A stretch of 15,720 nucleotides of DNA from Ilumatobacteraceae bacterium (GTDB lineage Bacteria > Actinomycetota > Acidimicrobiia > Acidimicrobiales > Ilumatobacteraceae). Positions within the stretch are counted from its first letter, which is position 1, and every line of letters begins with the position of its first letter. This document shows, in pieces, positions 1 through 6,926 of the stretch. A program made the position numbers and the translations under genes. The stretch is taken from positions 1-15,720 of the forward strand of contig JANQZQ010000101.1 in NCBI GenBank assembly GCA_030728545.1, in the 5' to 3' direction. The notes beneath the pieces were generated by a model. It saw nothing but the letters and a program-made list of their open reading frames with translations, searched no databases and was not told the origin of the DNA.

Positions 1-2
1 CG

Positions 3-332
3 CGCGATGCCGGTATGGAAGTGGTGTACGGCGGTATCCGCCTGACACCCAAGCAGATTGCCGAGTCAGCACGCGACGAAGACCCCGATGTGGTGGGCTT
101 GTCGATTCTTTCTGGCTCGCACCAGGCCCTGGTACCTGACGTGATTCGTGAATTGAGCGCAATAGGTGTTGATGTGCCCGTGGTGGTTGGCGGAATCATC
201 CCCGACCAGGATCGTGTGTTGCTCATGGCAGCAGGTGTTGCTGCGGTGTACACACCCAAGGACTACGCCATCGCTCAAATCATGTCGGACATTGTCGACA
301 TTGTCGAGCGGCATCGCGCTGCACAGAACTAA
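3..332 (+). CDS. Cobalamin-binding subunit/domain of methylmalonyl-CoA-mutase type (5' partial)
   Basis: The reading frame is open from the left edge, so the start and N-terminus lie outside the window. The visible 109 residues match the C-terminal half of the B12-binding Rossmann domain of acyl-CoA mutases: RDAGMEVVYGGIR, then the TPKQIAESA helix, DVVGLSILSGSHQALVP (the S-x-L loop contacting the cobalamin tail), and the GGIIPDQD glycine motif before a final helix. The DxHxxG motif that supplies the cobalt ligand should lie just upstream and cannot be checked. The protein ends directly after this domain. Many actinobacteria carry such a domain either as a small separate subunit or as the end of the large mutase subunit, and the window cannot tell which. 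The family rearranges methylmalonyl-CoA to succinyl-CoA, or related acyl-CoAs, in the cytoplasm. The next gene is convergent. Confidence 0.87.
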   Translation, partial: RDAGMEVVYGGIRLTPKQIAESARDEDPDVVGLSILSGSHQALVPDVIRELSAIGVDVPVVVGGIIPDQDRVLLMAAGVAAVYTPKDYAIAQIMSDIVDIVERHRAAQN

Positions 333-340
333 CCCGGCAA

Positions 341-362
341 TAACACCGCACTAACACCGCAC
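341..362. repeat. Perfect 11-base tandem duplication in an intergenic spacer
   Basis: TAACACCGCAC occurs twice head to tail (341-351 and 352-362), just after the stop of the B12-binding gene. Each copy contains a TAA. It looks like a local slippage duplication, and I see no function. Confidence 0.6.
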
Positions 363-373
363 TAGTTCAGAAC

Positions 374-406
374 GAGCGCACCGCTCTGGTGTAGTTCGTG
401 TACTAC
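374..406. terminator. Two small hairpins between convergent genes, possible weak bidirectional terminator
   Basis: GAGCG-CAC-CGCTC (374-386) and GTAGT-N6-ACTAC (391-406) can each form a five-base-pair stem. They lie between the plus-strand B12-binding gene and the end of the minus-strand LysM gene, where a terminator is expected. Neither is followed by a real T-tract on either strand, so the call is weak. Confidence 0.25.
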
Positions 407-762
407 GGCAGCATCGTCGTTGACGGTGCAACAGCAACGAAGCCTGTTGCTGGCGGCATCGTCAACTTGACACCTGCGTCAACGCGGTCAGGATTCGTGA
501 TGCCATTGAGCGCCATGAGTGCTTGCATATCAACCTGAAAATTCACAGCAATTCCAAACAGTGTGTCGCCGCGTTGCACCACATAGGTGATTGGCGGTTG
601 ATACACCGTGGTGGTGGTACTGGTGGTGGTAACCACGGAGGTGGGTGTGGTTTCTATTCCCGAGTCATTGCGCTGTGCGAAAAATAAGGCGAGTGCCCCA
701 CTTACGACGGTTACTGCCAGTAGCCCCCACTGCAGTCGGCCACGAAGAAACATCGCTCTCAT
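403..762 (-). CDS. Membrane-anchored LysM-domain protein
   Basis: This 119-residue protein has one N-terminal membrane segment (about residues 11-29), then a Thr-rich linker (about 38-53) and a single LysM domain (about 58-103; YVVQRGDTLFGIA, then ALNGITNPD and the end motif L-T-M-P-P). LysM domains bind the N-acetylglucosamine backbone of peptidoglycan. The likely topology is anchored in the membrane with LysM in the cell wall. The start chosen is the ATG at 762, which overlaps the upstream gene's TGA in an ATGA junction and implies translational coupling. The longer frame reaching 870 would overlap most of the upstream gene's C-terminus and has no family-like sequence. It is the last gene of the moaE-mreB operon. 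There is no catalytic domain, so it may be a wall-binding or structural factor. Confidence 0.82.
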   Translation of the reverse strand: MRAMFLRGRLQWGLLAVTVVSGALALFFAQRNDSGIETTPTSVVTTTSTTTTVYQPPITYVVQRGDTLFGIAVNFQVDMQALMALNGITNPDRVDAGVKLTMPPATGFVAVAPSTTMLP

Positions 763-1199
763 GCTAGGAGTGCTAGCCGCACCCGGTTGTAACGCGCCAC
801 AATGATGCAGGGAACATTCACCACTACACCGATCATGATGGTGAACAGCATCCACCAGCCACGACTCCACAACATGGTGATGGGAACCATAAGCAACAAT
901 GTGAGGTGCACCCGTTCTGCGCGCAACGACTCGGCACCAAATCGTGTCCGGCCGCCATCGGCCATCGTCGGCAAGTGTCGTTTACTGACACCGCCAAACC
1001 ATGTTCCGGCTTCAGGCAGACGGTCCTTCCAACTACGCACCAGCAGCAGTCGTTCATATCGTTCTTTGGTTTCCCATGGGCGCAACCGAGTGATGGCTCC
1101 CATTATCAGAAATGTCTTCCAGTCGCGGCGAGCAAACAACCAACCCACTACAACTCCAGCGGAGCCCCAGGTGGCAAGTAAGACAACGAGCGTGCTCAT
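759..1199 (-). CDS. CrtO-like membrane protein (glycosyl-4,4'-diaponeurosporenoate acyltransferase family)
   Basis: This is a 146-residue membrane protein. An N-terminal hydrophobic segment (about 3-21) is followed by RSWKDRLPEAGTWFGG (55-70) and KRHL (73-76), then RAERVHL, a hydrophobic segment containing W-S-R-G-W-W, and the C-terminal motif NVPCIIVARYNRVRL (128-142). The pattern of K-x-x-L-P-x-x-G-x-W-F-G and N-x-P-C-I-I-x-x-R-Y-N-R-x-R-L is that of the CrtO acyltransferase family. In Staphylococcus that enzyme acylates a glycosyl carotenoid to make staphyloxanthin. I see no carotenoid genes here, so the substrate is unknown. It could be another glycolipid or envelope lipid. I start it at the ATG at 1199. 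A TTG at 1223, abutting the mreB stop, is an alternative. Its stop overlaps the LysM start by four bases. Confidence 0.72.
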   Translation of the reverse strand: MSTLVVLLATWGSAGVVVGWLFARRDWKTFLIMGAITRLRPWETKERYERLLLVRSWKDRLPEAGTWFGGVSKRHLPTMADGGRTRFGAESLRAERVHLTLLLMVPITMLWSRGWWMLFTIMIGVVVNVPCIIVARYNRVRLALLA

Positions 1200-1223
1200 T
1201 GCGCCGCTAGCAAAATGTCGCAA

Positions 1224-2228
1224 CTAGCGACGCGCGTCCATGAACATGCCGCGCAACGCCTGATAGTTCTCGATGCAGTGACCCGCACCAAGCACGACCG
1301 CTTCGAGCGGTTGGGGTGACAACTGCACGGGCACCTTGGTTTCGTACTGCAATCGTTCGGGCAAGCCACGCAGCAAGGCACCACCACCGACCAAATAAAT
1401 GCCCCTGGTCAATAAGTCCTGCGCCAACTCGGGTGGTGTTTCGCCGAGACACTCTTTTACCGAATCGATCATGCGTGTAACGACTTCGTCGAGGGCCTCA
1501 CGAATTTCGACTGCTGTCAACACCACGGTCTTCGGCAAGCCCGTGACCAAGTCACGGCCTTTCACTTCGGCATCGCGATCTGTTGGCAGTGGCTGAGCAC
1601 TACCGATTTGTTTTTTGATTTCTTCTGCGGTGCGTTCGCCAATGGCCAAACCATGTTCCTTGCGCACCCAACCCTGAATCGCTTCGTCCATGGTGAAACC
1701 GCCAACTCGCTCGGCACGCAGAGTGACGATGCCACCCAGGCTGATCACTGCTGTTTCAGTGGTACCACCGCCGATGTCCACCACCATGTTGCCGACTGCC
1801 TCCTCGATGGGCAGGTCAGCACCGATTGCTGCAGCCATTGGTTGTTCCAACAATTGCGCGTCGGCAGCACCAGCGCGACGTGTGGCTTCAGTAACGGCGC
1901 GGCGCTCAACTTCGGTGATTGCCGATGGCACACAGATCAACACCTTCGGGCGGGCAAACCGTGAAACACCGGCCCGCTTCAACAGCAGTCGAATCATTTG
2001 CTCGGTGGTTTCAAAGTCGGTGATGGCCCCACCTCGCAACGGGCGAACTGCCACGATGAAACTCGGGGTGCGTCCGATCATGTCCCATGCCTCGTGCCCA
2101 GTGGCCAACACCTCGTTGGTGCGACGGTTCTTGGCGATCACCGTTGGCTCATTCATGATGATGCCTTCGCCTTGTTTGTAGACGAGTGTGTTGGCGGTAC
2201 CGAGGTCAATTGCTAAGTCGCGTGCCAT
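1224..2228 (-). CDS. mreB: Rod-shape-determining protein MreB (bacterial actin)
   Basis: The 334-residue protein has the full actin-fold signature: phosphate-1 loop AIDLGTANTLVY (6-17), the catalytic-side segment LLEQPMAAAIGADLP (126-140), phosphate-2 loop VVDIGGGTTETAVISLGG (149-166), and the adenosine motif GIYLVGGGALLRGLPE (276-291). The length is normal for the family. MreB forms membrane-bound filaments that guide peptidoglycan synthesis along the cell side wall. An AAGGTGG ribosome site lies about 7 bases upstream of the ATG, and the previous gene ends 2 bases before it. No mreC, mreD, rodA or pbp2 gene is adjacent. Instead it sits in an operon with moaE, a small membrane protein, a CrtO-like protein and a LysM protein. 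Homologues called Mbl or MreB-like cannot be excluded from sequence alone. Confidence 0.93.
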   Translation of the reverse strand: MARDLAIDLGTANTLVYKQGEGIIMNEPTVIAKNRRTNEVLATGHEAWDMIGRTPSFIVAVRPLRGGAITDFETTEQMIRLLLKRAGVSRFARPKVLICVPSAITEVERRAVTEATRRAGAADAQLLEQPMAAAIGADLPIEEAVGNMVVDIGGGTTETAVISLGGIVTLRAERVGGFTMDEAIQGWVRKEHGLAIGERTAEEIKKQIGSAQPLPTDRDAEVKGRDLVTGLPKTVVLTAVEIREALDEVVTRMIDSVKECLGETPPELAQDLLTRGIYLVGGGALLRGLPERLQYETKVPVQLSPQPLEAVVLGAGHCIENYQALRGMFMDARR

Positions 2229-2230
2229 GG

Positions 2231-2449
2231 TCAGCCACCTTGCCGTTGTTCACGAGCAATCTTGATTTGCTCTCGCAAGTGTTCGCGCGAGTCATCCGAA
2301 AGTGCAGCAATGTGCCGGCGAAACGCAGCAGCACCATCAACAGGTTTTGCCCGCCTGCCGTCGGTAGCGACCAGATACGCCAGTGTCGCTGCTGACGCAA
2401 CCGAAATTGCAGCGAACACCAGGCTTGCTACTGATGTCGCGGCGATCAC
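2231..2449 (-). CDS. Small single-pass membrane protein of unknown function
   Basis: This 72-residue protein has one hydrophobic N-terminal segment (about residues 3-28, Ala/Val-rich), followed by a charged, probably helical cytoplasmic tail (RRHIAALSDDSREHLREQIK). The start is a GTG at 2449 that overlaps the moaE TGA in a GTGA junction, and the stop lies two bases before mreB. This tight fit is the main evidence that it is real. I do not recognise a family. From position alone it could help anchor or regulate MreB, but that is a guess. Confidence 0.7.
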   Translation of the reverse strand: MIAATSVASLVFAAISVASAATLAYLVATDGRRAKPVDGAAAFRRHIAALSDDSREHLREQIKIAREQRQGG

Positions 2450-2970
2450 GATTCAACCGTGCTCTGATTGGCCACGGCTGAGGCTGGCACCAAAGGCATC
2501 GCGCGAGTACCCCACTCACTGGCTGTGTCACTAGCTGTGTCACTGGCTGTGTCACTACCCGTGCCATTCGATGACGACCACTGTTCTTTTTTCCAAATCG
2601 GCACACTTTGTTTTACAGCGTCAATGCAGTAGCGCGCTGCAGCAAAAGCTTCAGGGCGATGTGGTGCCGACACCACAACCACCACTGCCGATTCAGTGAG
2701 TTCTAATTCACCGACTCGGTGCACCAACGCCACGCGACCAATTGTCGGAAAGCGACGACGAGCTTCATCCACGACGTCTTGCATTTTGTGAATTGCGACA
2801 TCACGGTACGCCTCATAGGTGAGCGACGTCACCCCACTGCGGCCGTCGGCATGGTCGCGCACGGTTCCAGAAAAGAGAACAACTGCACCACATTCTGGAG
2901 CCACTGCCCATTCATACAAAGCACCAACCGCAAGTGGTGTGTCACTCACCTCTACACGATCTTGCGTCAT
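2446..2970 (-). CDS. moaE: Molybdopterin synthase catalytic subunit MoaE
   Basis: MoaE is the large subunit of molybdopterin synthase, which adds two sulphurs, delivered by the MoaD thiocarboxylate, to cyclic pyranopterin monophosphate. Visible family motifs are GAVVLFSGTVRDH (28-40, with R38 of the active site), LTYEAYRDVA (50-59), VALVHRVGELE (80-90), SAPHRPEAFAAARYCID (101-117) and VKQSVPIWKKEQW (119-131, with the active-site lysines K120 and K127/K128). The core ends near residue 131. The remaining 43 residues are an unusual low-complexity tail with three Ser-Asp-Thr-Ala units. The ATG at 2970 starts the protein at a normal distance from the first motif. No moaD or other cofactor gene is adjacent. 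It appears to be the first gene of an operon running through mreB. Confidence 0.93.
   Translation of the reverse strand: MTQDRVEVSDTPLAVGALYEWAVAPECGAVVLFSGTVRDHADGRSGVTSLTYEAYRDVAIHKMQDVVDEARRRFPTIGRVALVHRVGELELTESAVVVVVSAPHRPEAFAAARYCIDAVKQSVPIWKKEQWSSSNGTGSDTASDTASDTASEWGTRAMPLVPASAVANQSTVES
2520..2555. repeat. Three tandem 12-base units inside moaE
   Basis: T(G/A)GCTGTGTCAC is repeated three times (2520-2531, 2532-2543, 2544-2555) with one base difference in the middle copy. On the coding strand it encodes the repeated SDTA of the MoaE C-terminal tail. The unit is a multiple of three, so copy-number change would keep the frame. Confidence 0.85.
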
Positions 2971-3010
2971 CGTTGTTCAGCGTAGTTCGCATCGTCATAG
3001 GCTCTACCGC

Positions 3011-4222
3011 GTGGCCGAAGACGAAGCGCCGAACCCGTTCAACAATCCATTGTTCGCCCAGTTTCAACGCGCAATGTCGGCGCAGGGCCCGCTGCAGTGG
3101 GATGTTGCTCGGCAAACCGCACTCATGGCGGCAACTGAGGGCGTTACTGAACACAATGTAGACCCGCAGCGCAGAATTGCCGTGGAGAGCCTGGCGAACG
3201 TGGCCCGAATGCACGTTGCCGAGTTGACAGGTTTGGCCACCCCGGTAGCGGTACCCCTCGACGTGGTCGGGCGTGCCACGTGGGCAAATCTCACCCTGCA
3301 GGCATGGAAGCCATATTTTGATGCACTAGCTCAGGCCATCGGTGGCACAGCAAACAACACAGCAACCGACACAGCAGACACCACAGCAGACAACACCGCC
3401 GCGTCTGAAGCTGACGAGAGCGATCCGATGATGGCGATGCTGGCAAACGTGAGCAAACTCATCGCACCATCCATGTTGGGGATGTCGGTTGGCACGCTCG
3501 TCGGCCGTCTGGCCACGAATACTTTTGGTCAATTCGATCTACCGCTACCTCGCGACCCACACGATCGTGTGGTCATCGTGATCAGCAACGTCGACAGCTT
3601 TGCTGACGAATGGTCGATTCCGCGCGACGACATGACTATGTGGGCCCTCACCCACGAACTCGTTAGTCATGGCGTTTTTGGTGTAGCCCATGTTCGCCAG
3701 ACTGTGCAGCAACTGGTAAGCCAATTCGCTGGTGGCTTTCGCCCAAACCCAGGTGCACTGTCCGAAAGCATCAGCTCACTCGACATCTCTTCGGGCGATC
3801 CGATGAAACTGCTCAACTCCCTGCTCTCTGACCCGACGGTGTTACTCGGTGCCCAGCGATCTGCAGCCCAAGAGCGTGTCGCCCCAATTCTTGATGCGGC
3901 AATCGCCGGCATCGTCGGATACATCGACCACTACGTCGACCGCGTCACTGCCCGAATCTTGGGCCAAGCTTCACCGATTGGTGAGGCCGTGCGTCGCCGT
4001 CGTGTTGCTCAATCTGGTGATCGGGTTTTCGTCGAACGCCTGCTGGGCGTCGATCTGACCAGCGAACAGGTAGAGCGTGCCCAACAATTCATTGCTGGGG
4101 TGCTCGAGCGCGCAGGCGACGAAGGCGTCGCCCTGTTGCTCGCCAAGCACGGCAACTTGCCGACTCCATCAGAAATCGTGGCACCTGGCCTATGGCTGGC
4201 GCGGCTGGAAACCAGTAACTAG
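3011..4222 (+). CDS. Zincin_2 / F420-biosynthesis-associated family protein with degenerate metal site
   Basis: This 403-residue cytoplasmic protein fits the actinobacterial zincin-like family often called zinc-dependent metalloprotease or coenzyme-F420-biosynthesis-associated. Family-like features are the N-terminal NPFNNPLF, LQWDVARQTA (28-37), an early helical region, and the pair RDDMTMWALTHELVSH (205-220) and GYIDHYVDRV (303-312). The metal motif reads H215-E216-L-V-S-H220, not HExxH, so the second histidine is displaced by one. The position where I expect a glutamate ligand before the GY is V302. Activity is therefore doubtful. Residues about 113-132 are a Thr/Ala/Asp/Asn-rich insertion. 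I choose the GTG at 3011 because it precedes NPF and has AGG nine bases upstream; the frame stays open into moaE, but that part is shadow. It diverges from moaE (40-base gap). Confidence 0.75.
   Translation: MAEDEAPNPFNNPLFAQFQRAMSAQGPLQWDVARQTALMAATEGVTEHNVDPQRRIAVESLANVARMHVAELTGLATPVAVPLDVVGRATWANLTLQAWKPYFDALAQAIGGTANNTATDTADTTADNTAASEADESDPMMAMLANVSKLIAPSMLGMSVGTLVGRLATNTFGQFDLPLPRDPHDRVVIVISNVDSFADEWSIPRDDMTMWALTHELVSHGVFGVAHVRQTVQQLVSQFAGGFRPNPGALSESISSLDISSGDPMKLLNSLLSDPTVLLGAQRSAAQERVAPILDAAIAGIVGYIDHYVDRVTARILGQASPIGEAVRRRRVAQSGDRVFVERLLGVDLTSEQVERAQQFIAGVLERAGDEGVALLLAKHGNLPTPSEIVAPGLWLARLETSN
3344..3400 (+). repeat. ACAGCA-rich low-complexity tract coding a Thr-Ala-Asp linker
   Basis: Irregular repeats of ACAGCA and GACACAGCA/GACACC encode a Thr/Ala/Asn/Asp-only stretch in the zincin-like protein. 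The tract sits between two helical regions and looks like an expanded surface linker. It shares GACACAGC (3368-3375) with the repeat unit in the moaE coding strand. Confidence 0.65.
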
Positions 4223-4929
4223 TTGGACTTTTCGAACTTGTAGCCCAACCCACGAATGGTCAAAATTGACGTAGGGCTACTTGGTGCGACTTCAACTTTG
4301 GAACGAAGCCGCTTGATGTGCACGTCAAGTGTCTTGGTGTCGCCGTAGTAATCACTGCCCCAGACGCGATCAATAAGCGTGTCACGCGTCATCACACGAC
4401 CAGCATTCGCCATGAGCACGTAGAGCAATTCGAACTCTTTCAACGGCAGTTTCGTCAATTGTCCGCGGACAGTCACCAAATGTTGCTCAGTGTTAATCGT
4501 TACGTCTCCAACGCTTACTGAGGTACTCGAATCGAATACTTCGCTGCCTGAGCCAGAACTTCGACGCAACGCAGCGCGTACGCGAGCAACGAGTTCACGA
4601 ATGCGATAGGGCTTCACGATGTAGTCATCTGCCCCCACCTCAAGACCAACAACGGTGTCAATCTCGGTTCCTTTTGCCGACACCATGATGATTGGCACTT
4701 GGCTCTTCTTGCGAATCTCGCGGCATACATCGGTTCCCGAAACTTTGGGCAGCATCACATCAAGTAACACAATGTCAGGGTTGAACTTGTCGAAGTTCGA
4801 CAAGGCCTCGGCACCATCCCGGGCAACTTCGACAGCAAAGCCCTCTCGTTGTAGCCCCACTACGAGCGCATCGATGAAGGCTTCTTCGTCTTCAACGACC
4901 ATGACTGTTTGTTTTGAACTTGTGTTCAT
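4219..4929 (-). CDS. regX3: OmpR/PhoB-family response regulator, RegX3-like
   Basis: The 236-residue protein has a receiver domain (about 8-122) and a winged-helix DNA-binding domain (about 135-234). Receiver residues are intact: E13/D14 acid pocket, D57 phosphoacceptor (IVLLDVMLP), S84 switch, Y103 and K106 (DDYIVKPY). The C-terminal domain shows LPLKEFELLYVL, GRVMTRDTLIDRVWG, TKTLDVHIKRLRSKVE and the final RGLGYKFE wing. It is encoded directly after its kinase with an ATGA overlap. In mycobacteria RegX3 controls the phosphate-starvation response, and the neighbours phoU and ppk1 support the same role here. Its stop shares a CTAG palindrome with the stop of the convergent zincin-like gene. 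PhoP or PhoB would be equivalent names. Confidence 0.9.
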   Translation of the reverse strand: MNTSSKQTVMVVEDEEAFIDALVVGLQREGFAVEVARDGAEALSNFDKFNPDIVLLDVMLPKVSGTDVCREIRKKSQVPIIMVSAKGTEIDTVVGLEVGADDYIVKPYRIRELVARVRAALRRSSGSGSEVFDSSTSVSVGDVTINTEQHLVTVRGQLTKLPLKEFELLYVLMANAGRVMTRDTLIDRVWGSDYYGDTKTLDVHIKRLRSKVEVAPSSPTSILTIRGLGYKFEKSN

Positions 4930-6095
4930 TGGGCAAGACTCCTTGTGTTGGAAACATCTGAAATGTCTGCTTGCTGTTCTGTCGCGTCACCGACGCCAAA
5001 ATCAGACGGCAAAACCATCGCGAAGGTTGACCCGCGGCCTTCTTCTGATACCAGCGACACGGTGCCACCATGGTTTGACACCACGTGGCGCACTATCGAA
5101 AGACCCAAGCCCGAGCCACCAGTGCTGCGTGATCGGGCACGATCTACGCGATAGAAACGTTCGAAGATTCGCTGGTGGTCCTTAGCGCCAATTCCGATTC
5201 CTTGATCGATGACGGCAATACTCACGAACTCTGATGTCGCCTGTACTTCAACCAACACTGTTTTGCCATCCCCGCTGTACTTCACAGCGTTGGAAACAAG
5301 ATTCTCTAGCGCCGATACCAGCTGCATGCGGTCGCCAAGTACTCGGGTTCCTTCCACATTCTTTGCCTCAACCACAACACCGGCCCGCACCGCCTCGTGA
5401 TGCATTCGCGCAACTACTTCGTTCACCACGTCGGCAACTAAGACTGGCTCCCAATCATCGGCGCCGCCAAACTCGATTCGCGACAGGTCAAGCAGGTCAT
5501 CCACGATGTGCGACAGCCGATACGACTCGTCGACAATTCGTGACGACAAGCGCTCGATTACCTGAGGGTCCGTCTCGCCAATCATGGTGTCGGCCAATGC
5601 CGCAATACCGCCGATTGGGGTTTTTAATTCGTGGCTCAAGTTGGCGACGAAGTCGGTGCGCACCGTGTCGACTCGCGCCTGTTCCGTTACGTCCTCTACG
5701 GTTGCCACAATTCGACCATCGGATAAGTGTTTGGTGCGAAGGTCGAACGATCGCGAGGCAGAGCCAGATGTTTCAAATCGACGATGCTGCGCCTCTGAGT
5801 TCATCGTTGTTTTAATGAGCGCAACAACGGCTTCCTCAACCAACACGTCGACGTGCCGCACACCACTAATTGCCTTCGCTGCTGCATTTTTATACAAAAT
5901 GGTGGCGTCAGCTTCGGCAATTACGACTCCGCTTGGTAGCGCATCAAAGGCCAAGGACAACAACTCGTTTGACCGCAACATCACGATGGGTGCCTCCCCA
6001 TCAGCCGACAGCGCTGCATGCAATCGACGCCGAGCAACCGACAGTCCGAGTGCACAACCAACGAGAAAGGTGATGATGGCGAGGGTGTAGCTCAT
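4926..6095 (-). CDS. senX3: Sensor histidine kinase, SenX3/PhoR-like
   Basis: This 389-residue kinase has one N-terminal membrane helix (about 2-20), a PAS domain (about 43-140), a HisKA domain with the H-box FVANLSHELKTPIGG (149-163, phosphorylated H155), and an ATPase domain with the N-box ENLVSNAVKYS (264-274), G1 box DQGIGIG (297-303), F-box FERFYRVD (311-318) and G2 box GGSGLGL (326-332). All catalytic boxes look intact. A single short membrane segment with a cytoplasmic PAS and no external sensor loop is the SenX3/PhoR layout, in which phosphate status is read through PhoU and the Pst transporter. The gene sits 14 bases after phoU and overlaps regX3 by four bases. No pst transporter genes are in the window. 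Confidence 0.9.
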   Translation of the reverse strand: MSYTLAIITFLVGCALGLSVARRRLHAALSADGEAPIVMLRSNELLSLAFDALPSGVVIAEADATILYKNAAAKAISGVRHVDVLVEEAVVALIKTTMNSEAQHRRFETSGSASRSFDLRTKHLSDGRIVATVEDVTEQARVDTVRTDFVANLSHELKTPIGGIAALADTMIGETDPQVIERLSSRIVDESYRLSHIVDDLLDLSRIEFGGADDWEPVLVADVVNEVVARMHHEAVRAGVVVEAKNVEGTRVLGDRMQLVSALENLVSNAVKYSGDGKTVLVEVQATSEFVSIAVIDQGIGIGAKDHQRIFERFYRVDRARSRSTGGSGLGLSIVRHVVSNHGGTVSLVSEEGRGSTFAMVLPSDFGVGDATEQQADISDVSNTRSLAQ

Positions 6096-6109
6096 CGCGT
6101 TACCCGGGG

Positions 6110-6829
6110 TTATCCCTGTGTCATGGGGAATTCACCGGTGGCGTCACGCTGACGCTGGCGTTCAATGGCACGCAGTTCGGGTTTCCAACCAGTCAAAGCA
6201 AACTGCACTCGTTCGCCAACGTTCACTGCATGATCACCGATACGTTCATAAAAGCGCGCAACAATCGCCAACTGCACGGCAAGTTGCAGGTCCATCCGCT
6301 CGCGGGCGTGGGTTTCAAAAATTGCCTGAATGAACTGGCGATGCAAGGCGTCGAGGAATGAATCCATATCCTCGATTGCTGCTGCCGTGGCGACATCGTT
6401 CTCGGCAAAAGAATTGATGGCCGATTGGTACAGCTGCTCGGCTTGCTCGCTCATCTTGGAGATAAGCCCGCGCAAGACTGGGTCGATTTCTTTGCCATAG
6501 ATGCGGCGGGCTGCCTTGCAAATATTGACTGCCAAATCTGCCGAGCGCTCAAGATCGCTCGTAATTTTCAGAATCGACACCAACTGACGAAGTTCGCCAG
6601 CCACTGGGGCCTGTAACGCAAGAATCTCAAAGGTGCGACCCTCAATCTCGTGGGCGCGTGCATCAATTTCGTCGTCTGACTGAACCAAATAGTCAGCTCC
6701 TTCAAGGTCACCGCCCAGCAACACATTCGTGGCCCGCGGCACGACCTCGATCACCGAGGCCCCCAGTCGCACGACCATGGCGCGCAACTCCTCTAATTCA
6801 GAGTGATATGACTTTCGTGTCTCTTCCAT
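6110..6829 (-). CDS. phoU: Phosphate-signalling protein PhoU
   Basis: The 239-residue, all-helical protein carries the two PhoU metal-binding repeats, DLERSADLAVNI (92-103) and FYERIGDHAVNV (193-204). The first repeat has Leu where the second has His. PhoU links the phosphate transporter to the SenX3/PhoR kinase and damps the response when phosphate is plentiful. It heads the phoU-senX3-regX3 unit, with kinase 14 bases downstream. I start it at the ATG at 6829, which gives the usual short lead before the first helix (KSYHSELEELR). A GTG at 6847 would add six residues and cannot be excluded. Neither has a strong ribosome site. Distance to the ppk1 stop is 97 bases, enough for its own promoter. 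Confidence 0.92.
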   Translation of the reverse strand: MEETRKSYHSELEELRAMVVRLGASVIEVVPRATNVLLGGDLEGADYLVQSDDEIDARAHEIEGRTFEILALQAPVAGELRQLVSILKITSDLERSADLAVNICKAARRIYGKEIDPVLRGLISKMSEQAEQLYQSAINSFAENDVATAAAIEDMDSFLDALHRQFIQAIFETHARERMDLQLAVQLAIVARFYERIGDHAVNVGERVQFALTGWKPELRAIERQRQRDATGEFPMTQG

Positions 6830-6892
6830 GGGCTCTACGGTAGGCACGCTACGCCCCCGAGGCCGCCCCGTTGAGGCAGATTAATGAACGGG

Positions 6893-6921
6893 TATTTACC
6901 AACGGCTGAATACTGCGTAAA
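6893..6921 (-). promoter_or_regulatory. Candidate promoter of phoU-senX3-regX3
   Basis: Reading the minus strand, TTTACG (6921-6916) and TAAATA (6898-6893) are separated by 17 bases and lie just after the ppk1 stop, about 65-90 bases before the phoU start. The match to the sigma-70 consensus is only partial (4/6 and 3/6), and AT-rich spacers give such matches by chance. Confidence 0.32.
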
Positions 6922-6926
6922 CAGGC

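Noticed and set aside
763..870. Upstream extension of the LysM gene
   Set aside because: It overlaps the conserved C-terminus of the CrtO-like gene, and the ATGA junction at 759-762 explains the start better.
2520..2555. Possible CRISPR-like repeat array
   Set aside because: The units are 12 bases, directly abutting with no spacers, and lie in frame inside moaE.
2819..3010. Upstream extension of the zincin-like gene
   Set aside because: It overlaps the conserved start and first motifs of moaE on the other strand. The extra residues look like antisense translation, and the family begins near the NPF motif.
5234..5815. 193-residue plus-strand open frame
   Set aside because: It is the antisense shadow of the histidine kinase, with Arg/Pro/Ser-heavy composition.
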